Shown here: positions 24,151 to 34,000 of the stretch, piece by piece
Layout of the letters: each line of letters starts with the position of its first letter
Position numbering within the stretch: the stretch's first letter is position 1
DNA from: Paracyclopina nana
Taxonomy: Eukaryota; Arthropoda; Copepoda; Cyclopoida; Cyclopettidae
Assembly (NCBI GenBank): GCA_019096065.1
Contig: JAGUCH010000005.1
Coordinates: 3,720,001 to 3,784,000, forward strand
DNA length: 64,000 bases
Direction: 5' to 3'
Notes under the pieces: generated by a model
Database searches by the model: none
What the model was told of the DNA's origin: nothing
Seen by the model: only the letters and a program-made list of their open reading frames with translations
Translations under genes and position numbers: made by a program

Positions 24151-27100
24151 ATGCGTGGCCTCTCATTTCTCACCCATAGCTCGCTTTGCTCATTTCGAGA
24201 CTCGAAGCCGATGAAAGAGGGTCGTCTCACCATGAGCGGAAACACAATGGGCATCAGCGAAATGTGCCACCTTACCCCAATTGAATTGGAGAGCCTCTAT
24301 TACAACATCAGCGCGGGGGAGGCCGCCGAGGAGAACGTGGATTTCATCAGCACCAGCGTCAATGTCTCCGTGGACTACGAAAACGAGGTCGAGTCCAACA
24401 TGAGTCTGCACGACTTCCTTGGCATACATGGGAACATGTGCGAAAACAAAAGGATCGAAAGGATGATCTCGATTGTGGTACCCATCATTTTCGCAATCAT
24501 AACCATCGTAGGCATCGTTGGGAACGTCCTGGTTCTACTTGTAGTAGCTCTTCGCCAGCAAATGAGAAATACGACGAATGTTCTAATTGTGGTAAGGGAC
24601 ATATGTAAATCATAACAAATGCTTGAAAGCGCTACTTGGCTTGTTACGTCTCCAAATACTTAAATATATGCTTCGCGTGCTACATAAAATAATAAGGACC
24701 CTGTATTTGGATTTGTCGCGCTATTTTGCTTTTTAAAGTATTTTTAGGATTCACTCGCATGGGCTCATTATCTTCCGCGTCTTTGATCGTGGCATGCTTA
24801 CGGTTGTTATCGCTTCTTATTTACTGACATCGCAACCTCGTCAGTAAATAAGAACCGATAACAACCGCAACCATGCTACGATCAAAGACGCGGAAGATAA
24901 TGAGCCAAAGTTATGTACGTATTTTTTTGAGGGAAGGATTTTTGAGTGTATTTGTAAGCTCCTTGAAAGCCCGCTTTTAGAAATGAATCAAAATGGGGAA
25001 ATGCAAGCAAGGTATGGCAAATATTGTTGCAAATAAGAGGATCTGCCTTGATGCATCGAGGAATGATAAACATACTGCCCGTGATAGTTGTGGTGAGTGC
25101 ATGGATAGATTTAAAAGTTATGTAAAAAAACCTATATCAAACCAAAGCACGTCAAATATTGCGCAAAAGTACGTTAAGAGCTCCATTGACACAGATCTAC
25201 CAGCAGTACATTGGTCACTTGAGGGAATGTTGGTGGAAGAAATGCCTTCCTTTGGGCGTACTTTCACTCTATCTTAATTAAAAGTCTTTTCGCGAGAAAT
25301 TCATTTGTTCACGCTTATTAACTCTCCCACAGTGATTTTTAAGGATAAATCAAGGTTGATTTTGCTTCAAACTAAAAAGCAAGCGAAGGAAAATGTCAAA
25401 TTTCACTCATTAGCATATGGTTTGGTAGTATTTTCTCAACTTTGTTAGTTTTACGAGCTCGATCTCTCAGCTGCAAGCTCGCATAAAAACCATCTCAGAT
25501 AAGCTTGGGAAATCCCCCACAAGCTAACCATGCCGTTTGAAGGAAGGGATAAGCCTTGATAGCGTAAACATCGTGCCTTTTAGTTGTTTTGCTCAATAAA
25601 ATACGGAGATTTTTCATTCGTATGATGACTGACTGTTTGTTATTCTTGGCTACTTTGTATTAATAGGCTAGCAGCTGCTAAAGGGAAATTGATTACATTT
25701 ACAGAGGAGGCTTTCATGTAGGCTTTTTAATGAGCAACACTTGGGTAAGCTGAGAAGCTTCTCACTTTTGAGCTTTTTTAGAAAGCATGGACAGTTATGA
25801 GTTCCAGGGTCAAATAAGCAACACACAGATCCCTTGATAGCATGAAAGCAAATGTTTGCTCACAGCTTATCGAACCAATAAGATATAGATATTAATAGAA
25901 ACGTAATAAAAAACTACGCTCGCAAGTAATTATAGATCTACGCACTTTTCGGGAAACATATTTATGTATTTGTGCTACATAACTGCGACTGCGATCTTGG
26001 CAGTATTTGCTCAACTAAGCCCAAGCTTGTCAAAACATTGAGGCCACAGTGCAGCTGCACCTTACGAAAGGAATATCTCTCCATTGAGAAAAGCTAAAGC
26101 ATAAACGTATCTATCAGTGTGACAATAAATTAAGAGCAGTGAAGCAAAGGCTTTTAGGAAATTACAATTGCTTCAGGGGCATACATCAACTTTTTTGATA
26201 AATGCAAACAACTCTATCCATATTTAAGGGCGTCAACATTCACAACTTTCACATGAGTAATTTGATTAAGCTCTCGCGAAGCAGCTTTTCTCGTGATTAA
26301 TATATAGCTGGCAGTCATATATGATGTAGTTGCATAATTTTTGAGAAATGTGCAGCAAAGTCAGCAAGTATTTCATTAGTATGTAAATTAGGTGACAACA
26401 TTTCATGTGATGAAAAGCCAAGAAAAGATGATGTTTATGGTGAAATGTTGCAGAATTTGGCGACTTCAGACCTGCTCTTTGTGACGATTTGCATCCCTCC
26501 TTCCGCGTTGGACTACGTCATTTCCTGGCCACTGGGTGATGTTTTCTGCCGGCTCGTCCAATATATGATTCATGTGACTTGCTATGGATCTATTTACACA
26601 CTCGTTTTATTGTCATTGGATCGATACTTGGCGGTCGTTTATCCAGTCAAAAGCATTTCTTGGAGGACAGTCTGCAACACATCAATCGTCATCTTTCTCA
26701 CTTGGATATTCACCCTGACTACCTGTATCCCAATCCTTTTCGTCTACAATGCAAGAGAAATCGAATTTCCTCACGGAGGCACCAAAACGATATGCAGGTA
26801 AAAAATAAGGAATTATTACATACTTGTCTTAACAGATTGGCTTTCTAATTAATTTGTAAGTTATACGAGCAATTATGTTTAGCACTAGTTAGGTCTCCTT
26901 TGCAAGGAGCTTTATTTGAGCTTATCACCAGAAAATTTAAGAAGCTCAACTCGACTCATCTTTTCTTTTTTCGTAGCTTCGATCGTAATACAAGGAGCGA
27001 AAGCATGTACCAGACCATATTTTTCATCACCTCCCTCGTGATCCCTCTGATTGCCATAATTTGGCTGTATCTGAACATGCTACACCGACTTTGGAAAGGA

Positions 27101-27798
27101 TCAGCAGCCACGCACGGCCCAGGTCCCATGAGGGATAAAAATGCCTGTAAAGGCAAGGAGAACAAGCTGAGAGTGACCAGGATGATCATTGTCGTAATCA
27201 TTGTCTTTGTGGTTTGCTGGCTCCCGCTGCAGTTGGTGTTGCTCCTCAAATCTCACGATCAGTATAGCATTCAAACTGGCTTTGGTAGCGTGCTCTTCCA
27301 AATCATAGCCAACTGCTTGGCATACTGCAATTCCTGTCTGAACCCCATCCTCTACGCATTTTTCTCCCCGAATTTTCGAGCTGCTTTCCTGCAACTCGTA
27401 TCATGCGGAAAAGCATCGCATCGACAGATCATCTCAATGGGAAACGGAAACGGAGGAAACAATACAGGAAACGCAACAGCCAATCGAGAAACGACACCGG
27501 ATAGGCGACAGTCAGGCACGAATGATGGAAAAAATCACAAATCTGACGTCTTTGGAAACGGAACCGATCTGGAGCTACAACCACTGGTCAATGAACGGAA
27601 TCAAGTGAGTCTCCTCGCTAATTACCTCTCTTGTAATCTCGCAACCTTTCACACTTTTTCCAGGCAATGAAACTGCGGAACTTGTCGCGCACTGAGATCA
27701 GTGAGAATGGAAGCTTGGGCCTCACTGAAGGCCAAATAACGCCCCCAAAGGCCAATGGCCACAGACCTGTCCACGAAGTGAAGGCCACTCTTCATTGA
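24151..27798 (+). CDS. AstA-R: Allatostatin-A/galanin-type neuropeptide GPCR (4 exons)
   Basis: This is a rhodopsin-class receptor at the plasma membrane, expected to bind an FGL-type allatostatin A peptide. Exons are 24151-24591, 26454-26797, 26977-27604 and 27664-27798 (515 aa; the ATG at 24232 has the better context, ACCATGA, and gives 488 aa). Visible features are NXS/T sites in the N-tail, GNVLVLLVV in TM1, NLATSDLLF in TM2, a TM3 cysteine (FCRLVQYM), LDRYLAVVYPV after TM3, an ECL2 cysteine, VVCWLPLQLVLLL in TM6 and NSCLNPILYAFFS in TM7. The stretch from TM2 to TM3 closely follows insect allatostatin-A receptors. The third intracellular loop is basic and the C-tail is Gly/Asn/Thr-rich. 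The first intron is 1,862 bp and carries a long hairpin. The stop codon lies 52 bp from that of the convergent EMAP-like gene. Confidence 0.92.
24592..26453 (+). other. Large first intron of the GPCR (1,862 bp)
   Basis: Besides the hairpin at 24762-24906 it holds a 94-codon open frame at 24993-25277 that matches nothing I recognise, and AT-rich sequence. It interrupts the coding region just after TM1, before the conserved N-L-A of TM2. Confidence 0.6.
24762..24906. repeat. Near-perfect hairpin, 67-bp arms, 11-nt loop
   Basis: The left arm 24762-24828 and the right arm 24840-24906 are reverse complements at 63 of 67 positions, separated by an 11-nt loop. Both arms begin or end with the GGCTCATTATCTTCCGCG block. 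As RNA this is a 67-bp stem, longer than an ordinary animal pre-miRNA; as DNA it could form a cruciform. It may be a small foldback element, although no target duplication was found, or a hairpin-siRNA precursor made with the receptor transcript. Confidence 0.85.
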
Positions 27799-27849
27799 TG
27801 TGATATGTGTATTGTTATATATGCTACTTTCATGTAATATTTTGTGAGA

Positions 27850-27855
27850 ATTAAA
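27850..27855 (+). terminator. Candidate poly(A) signal (ATTAAA) of the GPCR
   Basis: ATTAAA begins 51 bp after the GPCR stop and overlaps the reverse-strand stop codon of the EMAP-like gene (27851-27853). If used, the two transcripts overlap at their 3' ends. Confidence 0.5.
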
Positions 27856-30481
27856 CGTTTTTCCACTGAAGCAGGCTGACCTCGCCACCTCCAGATGACA
27901 CCAGTTGGCCTTCACCAGTAAAGGCCACATTTTTTACATGGTCTGCATGGCCTAACAGTTCGTGCGACTCGGCATCACTCTGACTGCATGGGTATTTATA
28001 CAGGCGCACTCGGCCAAAATCATCTCCAACGGCGAGGAGATCGTTGAAGGCCGCGCTATTGTTGATATCAGTTCCATCAGCAATTTGAGGCCAAATGCCG
28101 ATTGCCTCAAAGGCCAGAGTGCAATTTTGCGTTGCCCACGTCTTCTCCAAAATGGCGTCAATCATGGCCTCATCGCTGACCAGCGATCTGTCTTCCCAGA
28201 AGAGCAATTCATAATCCAGGGAATTCGATCTCAAATTGAGGCCGTCCTGAGTAAAGTCCAAGTGGGTCACGTGACTAGTGTGGCCTTTGAGTTTCTTATA
28301 CTCGAAGGCTTCTGGCAGCATGGAAGTGTCGTCGCATAAATAGATCTTTCTGTCTTTGGCGCCCACGGCCAATTTGAGGCCGTCCTCGGAAAAGGCCAAT
28401 GCCGAAATGGCCTCGCCACCTTTGGTGACTTTTATTCGCACGAGGCTGCGATCATCGACCTCAGTGTAATAAAGATGGCCGTCTTCAGATCCTGCGGCAA
28501 ATTTCGTCCCGTCCGCGCTCAACACGACACATGACAAGGCAGACCTCACGGTCTCGACCCATTTGGCCTTGTGGGCTACAGCATCCCACATAATGATTGT
28601 CTTGTCGAGGCCACATGTAATGAAATTGTCTCTCGCGCCAGACAGGCCTGTGATTTCCTCTCCATGGCCTTGGACAAGTATTTCAACTTCCATATCGACC
28701 TCGGTGGTTGCAGAGGACACAGTGAAGGTCACATCAGCTACGCAGCCTTTATTAGTGGCCACGTAGAGATGGTAATGTCTATCTCCTGTCTCTTCGTCCA
28801 CAACAAATCTCCAAGTGAGGATCTTTTTCACGCCACCCAACGCCTCTGGCAGGGTTGCACCCGCACCTATCAGTTCGTAGTTTTCGTTGAAGACCACCAG
28901 GGAATCATCATCCAATCCTCCACTCACGAAAGAGCCATCATCCATAACCCTGATATCTCCTACAGTTCCAGAATGAGCGCCCTTCAGCACTCGTACCACC
29001 TTCACACCCCTCCAAATCATGACATTTCCATCGGAGTCACCGGTCAAGACCTCCCCATTCTTGGCAAAGGCTGCACAAGTGACTAGTTTTGGCCTTGGAA
29101 TTTTTCTGGTGAACAAGCCTGTCCTACTTTGAAGCTCATCACCAATATTCCACATGGTGACATTACTCTTTCCGGTTGTCAGCAGTATGTTGGCAGGTTC
29201 CGGATAAAAGGCCACACTGAGAACAGCCTCACTGTGAGCTTGAACCTCTCCGACAAAATTGCCCTCGCCTTCCTCAAGGTCGTTCCACAGCCTCATCAAA
29301 GGCATCTGGTTGGAGTCGATAACAGCCAAAAAGGCCGTGGCCTTTGATTCTCCTTGGTACAAGGATGACCAGGCTAAGCACTTTATGCTGGTTTCAAATT
29401 GGTCCAAGCCAAGGGTATGGGATAGGGAGAGGTCCTCATAGTTCCAGATTTGGACGTGAGGCTTCTGAATTGTGGTCGTTTCGTGGCCTTCTGCTTGGCC
29501 AGAGGCCACGATGGGTAGGGTAGGATGCAATGACACAGCAGTGACAAGGTTGGTGTGGCCAGCATAAAACCTTTGTGAGTGAGACTCAATGTGATACATG
29601 ACAACAACAGCTCCAACGGAATAGATGAGCTCACCAGTAGGATATATGAAATCCATCGTTTCTCCATTCGGGCATCCATAGGCCCAGTCAATTTTGTAGT
29701 CAACTTCAGGTGCGTCAAGAAGGTTATCGGAGTCGTATGTGTCTCTGACATTTGGAGGAATTCTGATGACTATTGGACGACCTCGTATGTTCAGTTTTAT
29801 TGAGTCATGATCAATCCTCGATATGGCTCGTTTTGCGGTGTGAGCTCTAGTTCCTGCCTCTGACTTGAGCTCGTCAGGAACGCCCCCATTTTCTTCTCCT
29901 TCAGAAGCTTCCTCATGGTCATCTTCATAACCGTTTTCATCAGCTCCCTCATCAGTTGGTTCAGCCTCTGGTTCAGCTTCTGGTTCAACTTCAGCCTCAG
30001 GCTCAGCTTCTGGCTCAGCTTCCGGCTCAGTTTCCGGCTCAGCTTCTGGCTCAGCTTCTGGCTCAGCTTCTGGCTCAGCTTCTGGTTCAGCTTCTGGTTC
30101 AGCTTCTGGCTCAGCTTCTGGCTCAGCTTCAGGCTCAGCTTCAGGCTCAGCTTCAGGCTCAGCTTCAGGCTCAGCTTCAGGCTCAGCTTCAGGCTCAGCT
30201 TCAGGCTCAGCTTCAGGCTCAGCTTCAGGCTCAGCTTCTGCCTCAGCCTCTGGTTCAGGCTCAGCCTCTGGTTCAGGCTCAGCCTCTGGTTCAGGCTCAG
30301 CCTCTGGTTCAGGCTCAGCCTCTGGTTCAGGCTCAGCCTCAGGTTCAGCTTCTAGCTCAGGCTCGGCTTCTGGTTCTGGCTCGGCTTCTGGCTCAGGTGC
30401 AGCTGCAGGCAGTCTTCTTCGTGCCCCCCTTGGAAGCATGTAACCAGGGATGCCATTTTGTGTTGACGTTACATTTCCCAT
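27851..30481 (-). CDS. EMAP-like (EML) WD40 microtubule-associated protein, intronless (876 aa)
   Basis: EML proteins bind tubulin through a HELP motif and tandem WD40 propellers. The frame is open for 876 codons with no intron, unlike its neighbours. Residues 1-6 read MGNVTS, a fit to the N-myristoylation consensus (Gly2, Ser6). Residues about 28-175 are a repeat of Ala-Glu-Pro-Glu, followed by an acidic linker. The HELP-like segment starts near residue 230 ([12 protein letters not shown], later [12 protein letters not shown] and [17 protein letters not shown]). WD40 repeats continue to the end, with typical blocks such as [37 protein letters not shown] and [17 protein letters not shown]. 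The N-terminal trimerisation coiled coil of vertebrate EML1-4 is not seen. An upstream non-coding exon is possible. The missing introns suggest an old retrocopy or intron loss; the frame is intact and the gene looks functional. Confidence 0.9.
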   Translation of the reverse strand: MGNVTSTQNGIPGYMLPRGARRRLPAAAPEPEAEPEPEAEPELEAEPEAEPEPEAEPEPEAEPEPEAEPEPEAEPEPEAEAEAEPEAEPEAEPEAEPEAEPEAEPEAEPEAEPEAEPEAEPEAEPEAEPEAEPEAEPEAEPEAEPEAEPETEPEAEPEAEPEAEVEPEAEPEAEPTDEGADENGYEDDHEEASEGEENGGVPDELKSEAGTRAHTAKRAISRIDHDSIKLNIRGRPIVIRIPPNVRDTYDSDNLLDAPEVDYKIDWAYGCPNGETMDFIYPTGELIYSVGAVVVMYHIESHSQRFYAGHTNLVTAVSLHPTLPIVASGQAEGHETTTIQKPHVQIWNYEDLSLSHTLGLDQFETSIKCLAWSSLYQGESKATAFLAVIDSNQMPLMRLWNDLEEGEGNFVGEVQAHSEAVLSVAFYPEPANILLTTGKSNVTMWNIGDELQSRTGLFTRKIPRPKLVTCAAFAKNGEVLTGDSDGNVMIWRGVKVVRVLKGAHSGTVGDIRVMDDGSFVSGGLDDDSLVVFNENYELIGAGATLPEALGGVKKILTWRFVVDEETGDRHYHLYVATNKGCVADVTFTVSSATTEVDMEVEILVQGHGEEITGLSGARDNFITCGLDKTIIMWDAVAHKAKWVETVRSALSCVVLSADGTKFAAGSEDGHLYYTEVDDRSLVRIKVTKGGEAISALAFSEDGLKLAVGAKDRKIYLCDDTSMLPEAFEYKKLKGHTSHVTHLDFTQDGLNLRSNSLDYELLFWEDRSLVSDEAMIDAILEKTWATQNCTLAFEAIGIWPQIADGTDINNSAAFNDLLAVGDDFGRVRLYKYPCSQSDAESHELLGHADHVKNVAFTGEGQLVSSGGGEVSLLQWKNV
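29970..30370 (-). repeat. 12-bp and 18-bp coding minisatellite (Ala-Glu-Pro-Glu)
   Basis: About 30000-30235 is built of 12-bp units (AGCTTCAGGCTC and close variants on the + strand). About 30240-30345 is built of 18-bp units (AGCCTCTGGTTCAGGCTC, about six copies). All units keep the minus-strand frame, so the array encodes AEPE and AEPEPE repeats. Homogeneity within each block suggests recent slippage or unequal exchange. Confidence 0.9.
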
Positions 30482-31007
30482 AGACTTCCAGCGTCTACTG
30501 GCCTATAATTTGACAATTGGTCAATGGTAAAAAATGATGTTGTGGAATCATTTTTTACGTTCTTGGGAGCTGACCTTTGGAGTAGTGCATCACCACACAC
30601 GTGACAATTGTATTATACAATCTACAACATCTAGAGTAATTTGAATGGTTTTTTGGTGCAAGACGAATGGAAAACACTGTGATGGAAAATCAAGCCTCAT
30701 GGAGAGCTTCAAAAGCAACAAGATTTCATCGGAAACAAGACTGTGCAGAGCAAAAAATCAAACCCAGTAATAATTACCTTTTTACCTTCTTATTAATTTT
30801 TTTTCAGTATAAGCACAATATTATTAGTGTATATGATATTGACGATTTTCCAGCAGAGGAACAGTAGTGGAGGTTACTTCAAAAACATGTTAATTTAAGA
30901 TGTAGCAGAGCGCTGACCGAAAAAGGTGTTACCAGCCATATCAAGCATGAAAAAAGCAACAGCAGAGCAAATGTTGGGATCAAAATGCCTTCCAAAAATA
31001 TGGTCTA
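30482..31007. other. Intergenic region EMAP-like/MAP gene
   Basis: It lies upstream of the EMAP-like start and downstream of the MAP stop, both genes being on the minus strand. No coding exon and no canonical reverse-strand AATAAA close to the MAP stop were found. It should hold the EMAP-like promoter. Confidence 0.5.
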
Positions 31008-34000
31008 TCAGTTAACATGAATGCCAGCAGGGAGGGATCCAAAGTCTGGTTCACTTGTGAATTCAGCCATGAAGTTAAATAGTTTTGGGGAATGAACTCT
31101 TGTTTGTGGAGGGGCAAAAAGTCTTCCTTGCAAATCAGCCTCGCTGAAGGCATTTTTTATGCCCTGGCTTGACATGTAATAGTCCTCATGTTGGCTTTTT
31201 CTCTTCAAATCCATTTGCATGCTTCTTCTTCTTCGCAAATACGACAAATGAGCCTGTAAGTTCAATCAGTGTGTGTGTTGGAGAAATGCATTCGATCATC
31301 AATTTTTGTTTTTAGTATGAAATTGTCAAATGTTGTTGAGTGTATCACAAAGAAACCTGAACTGAACAGCAGCATTAAATAACAAATTGAGGTGCTTGAC
31401 TAGGGGTGATTTTTTAGCATTTTTAATACTCTTGGTGCATTTTCAGCTTTGTGATGATTTTAGAGTTGTGGTGATGAATGTGATGATAGCATTTTTTGCA
31501 GCTGAAGAAGCAGTCGTGAGTTTGTTTAACTTGCACCACCCACAGATTGTGGCTGAGGACTCTGTAGAGAAGAAAAAGGAAAAAAGTGGCGTTTAGGTTG
31601 CAGTGCGACACTTTTAAATATGCATGATTTCTTTACTTAGCTTACCGCAGGTGAAAAATTATGGGTAATGTTAACAAAATATTAAAAGCCATTGCTCATA
31701 GGGGACTGCAAATAGAGGACAAAACAAATAAAATAAAAAGTAGACAGAAAAATGTGATGGTTTATTACCAAACGGCGTCTCATTTGGTACTGGAATGAGG
31801 TTCCAGTGCTCGGGTTAGACTTGGGAACGGATCTCAGGAAATCAAGGGAAACTGGTCCGGAATTGGTGCTATCATTATTGTTGTTGTTGCTGCGGCTGAT
31901 ATTTAAGGGCTTGGACGGTTTAGACTGAAATAAATCGATGCAACACAAAATAATAAACATAATTGAACGAAATTAGGCAACAAAAGAGGTAGTTAACATG
32001 CGCTTTGTCAACTTATGACCATTTTGTATTGGTCACTTTTTCGTTTATAAAACAGGGTATTAGAAAGCCAGGAAGTGCAATTAAATAACTTCGTACAACG
32101 TTAAGAGGCAGAAGTACAAGAAAATTTTTAGCTGACAAAAGAAAACAGAAGGCCTTTCACAATTATTGCAAATATGTTCTTTGAAGTCAAGCCACAAAGC
32201 AAGGGAAGGAGATTGATTTTTCTTTCATACCTGAACAGCTGATTCTCTTCTGGAGCTATTCTGACTGGTGGTTCCAGATACAGATGATTTGGCCATCAAT
32301 TGAGCACCTGTGGTTTCACTCATTTGCCTCAAATAGTCCACATCATTAAAGACTTTTTTGTCACCACCTCCTGGTCGGTGTTTTACATTATCGAGTGAGC
32401 CAACTTTGCTTTGAACCTTCAACTCAATTTTCTGGTCGAGAATCTGTAAACAGAAATTTTGCTGAAGGTGCTTCAAACGAGGGCAAACAAATGGCACCAC
32501 CACACACTGTGTTAAAAAACTCGTGCTTTCTTGCATTATGATAGTGAATTGCGTGTGCAAGTAAAAAATCACCCACCTGACAGCTCCCATAAAGATTTTA
32601 AACTTTCATACTAAATCCCTTGGATTTACGACTTTTACTCAAAATGAATTAGCTCCCCCAAGATTCACGATTAGAAAGCATTTTCATAGGATATACCTTA
32701 ACGTTGCCACCTCCTGGTTTGTGTTTGATATTCTCAATTGAGCCCACTTTTGAGTTGGCATTCCATTCCAGCTTCTTAGACGCGATTTTTTTGTCGCCTC
32801 CTCCTGAAAAAAACCAGCCGTATTTTTAAATCAAATGCGAAAAAACCTGCATTCGCATGATTAGTCATGTGCATGGCCATATGTGTGTTTGGTTAGCACT
32901 TTCTGCCACGTTGCATGTCTCAGCCAATATGTGGGTCAAAGTGCGGCTAAGGCAAAATATTTCGAGGCTTAGTCACAGAGCTTTCAAAAATGCAAGAGGC
33001 TGCATTTTCTCCAAGAGCAAAATACGCGCTCGCGCGCATTCTAGCCCAAACTGGTTATTTCTGCTATATGCTATGTTCATTAGCGGTTCCCTTCAGTATC
33101 GACTTCGCCTCCTAGTATTTCATAGAAATTGATCTCTTTCTGTGGTCGTGCACAATATAACGAATGCCTTTAATCAATGCTAACGCAGCAAAAACCGGAT
33201 CTTCATAATTGTGCAAAATAAATGTACCTGGCTTGTGGCTTGAATTCTCGAGCGACCCAACTCGAGCACCGGTATTCCACTCGAGCTTTCGCGATTCAAT
33301 CTAAAAAAGAGATTAGTACAATGTTAAAAATAGAGTGGTGACCTTGACAAAAACCACATGGTTGGGCCTAATTAACTAGCCTACAACAATTATTAGGAGA
33401 TAGCGGCCTCGAACCAGTTTTCACCTTTTTGTCTCCTCCTTTTGGGGTGTAGCCTTCATTGAAAGCTTGTGTGCGTGGGGCAGCCTTCCATTCCAGCTTT
33501 TGGGTTTTGATCTTGAATTCTCCTCCACCTGGCTTGTAGCTAGCATTAGCAAGGCTGCCAACCTTAGACTGAACTTGCTTGATATTCGGTGCTGAAGTCG
33601 TGCCAACTTTGATTTTGTTCATGGGAACTGCAATGCATGATTCATGATTATTTTTTACCTTCAATTGAGCCTTTAGCTTCAATACCTTTTTTGATAAGTG
33701 GGAGCTCCTCTGTGTTCATCACAGATAGCCCATAGGAAGTGAATGGTTTTGGTACTGATTTGCTCCTCACAGGTGGCCTTGCTCCAAATGGCCTTGCATC
33801 CGTTGAGCGACCTCGACTGCCACTTTTTGACGGGGTCATTGGTGGGGTCTTTTTAGGAATCCTTGATGAGCCACTGGGAGTTTTTGTGGGGGAGCCATTT
33901 TGCGTTGATTCATCCACTCCGGAGTCTCCATCAGTTTCTGCAAAATATCAACCATACATGTCAGCCAAAAGAAGAATGGAAAGAAAACACATTTTGAGCA

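Noticed and set aside
24993-25277. 94-codon frame in the GPCR intron
   Set aside because: No recognisable family, AT-rich intron context, no splice or promoter evidence.
29915-30483. Two plus-strand frames rich in Leu/Ser/Phe or Gln/Leu/Ala
   Set aside because: Antisense shadows of the EMAP-like AEPE repeat.
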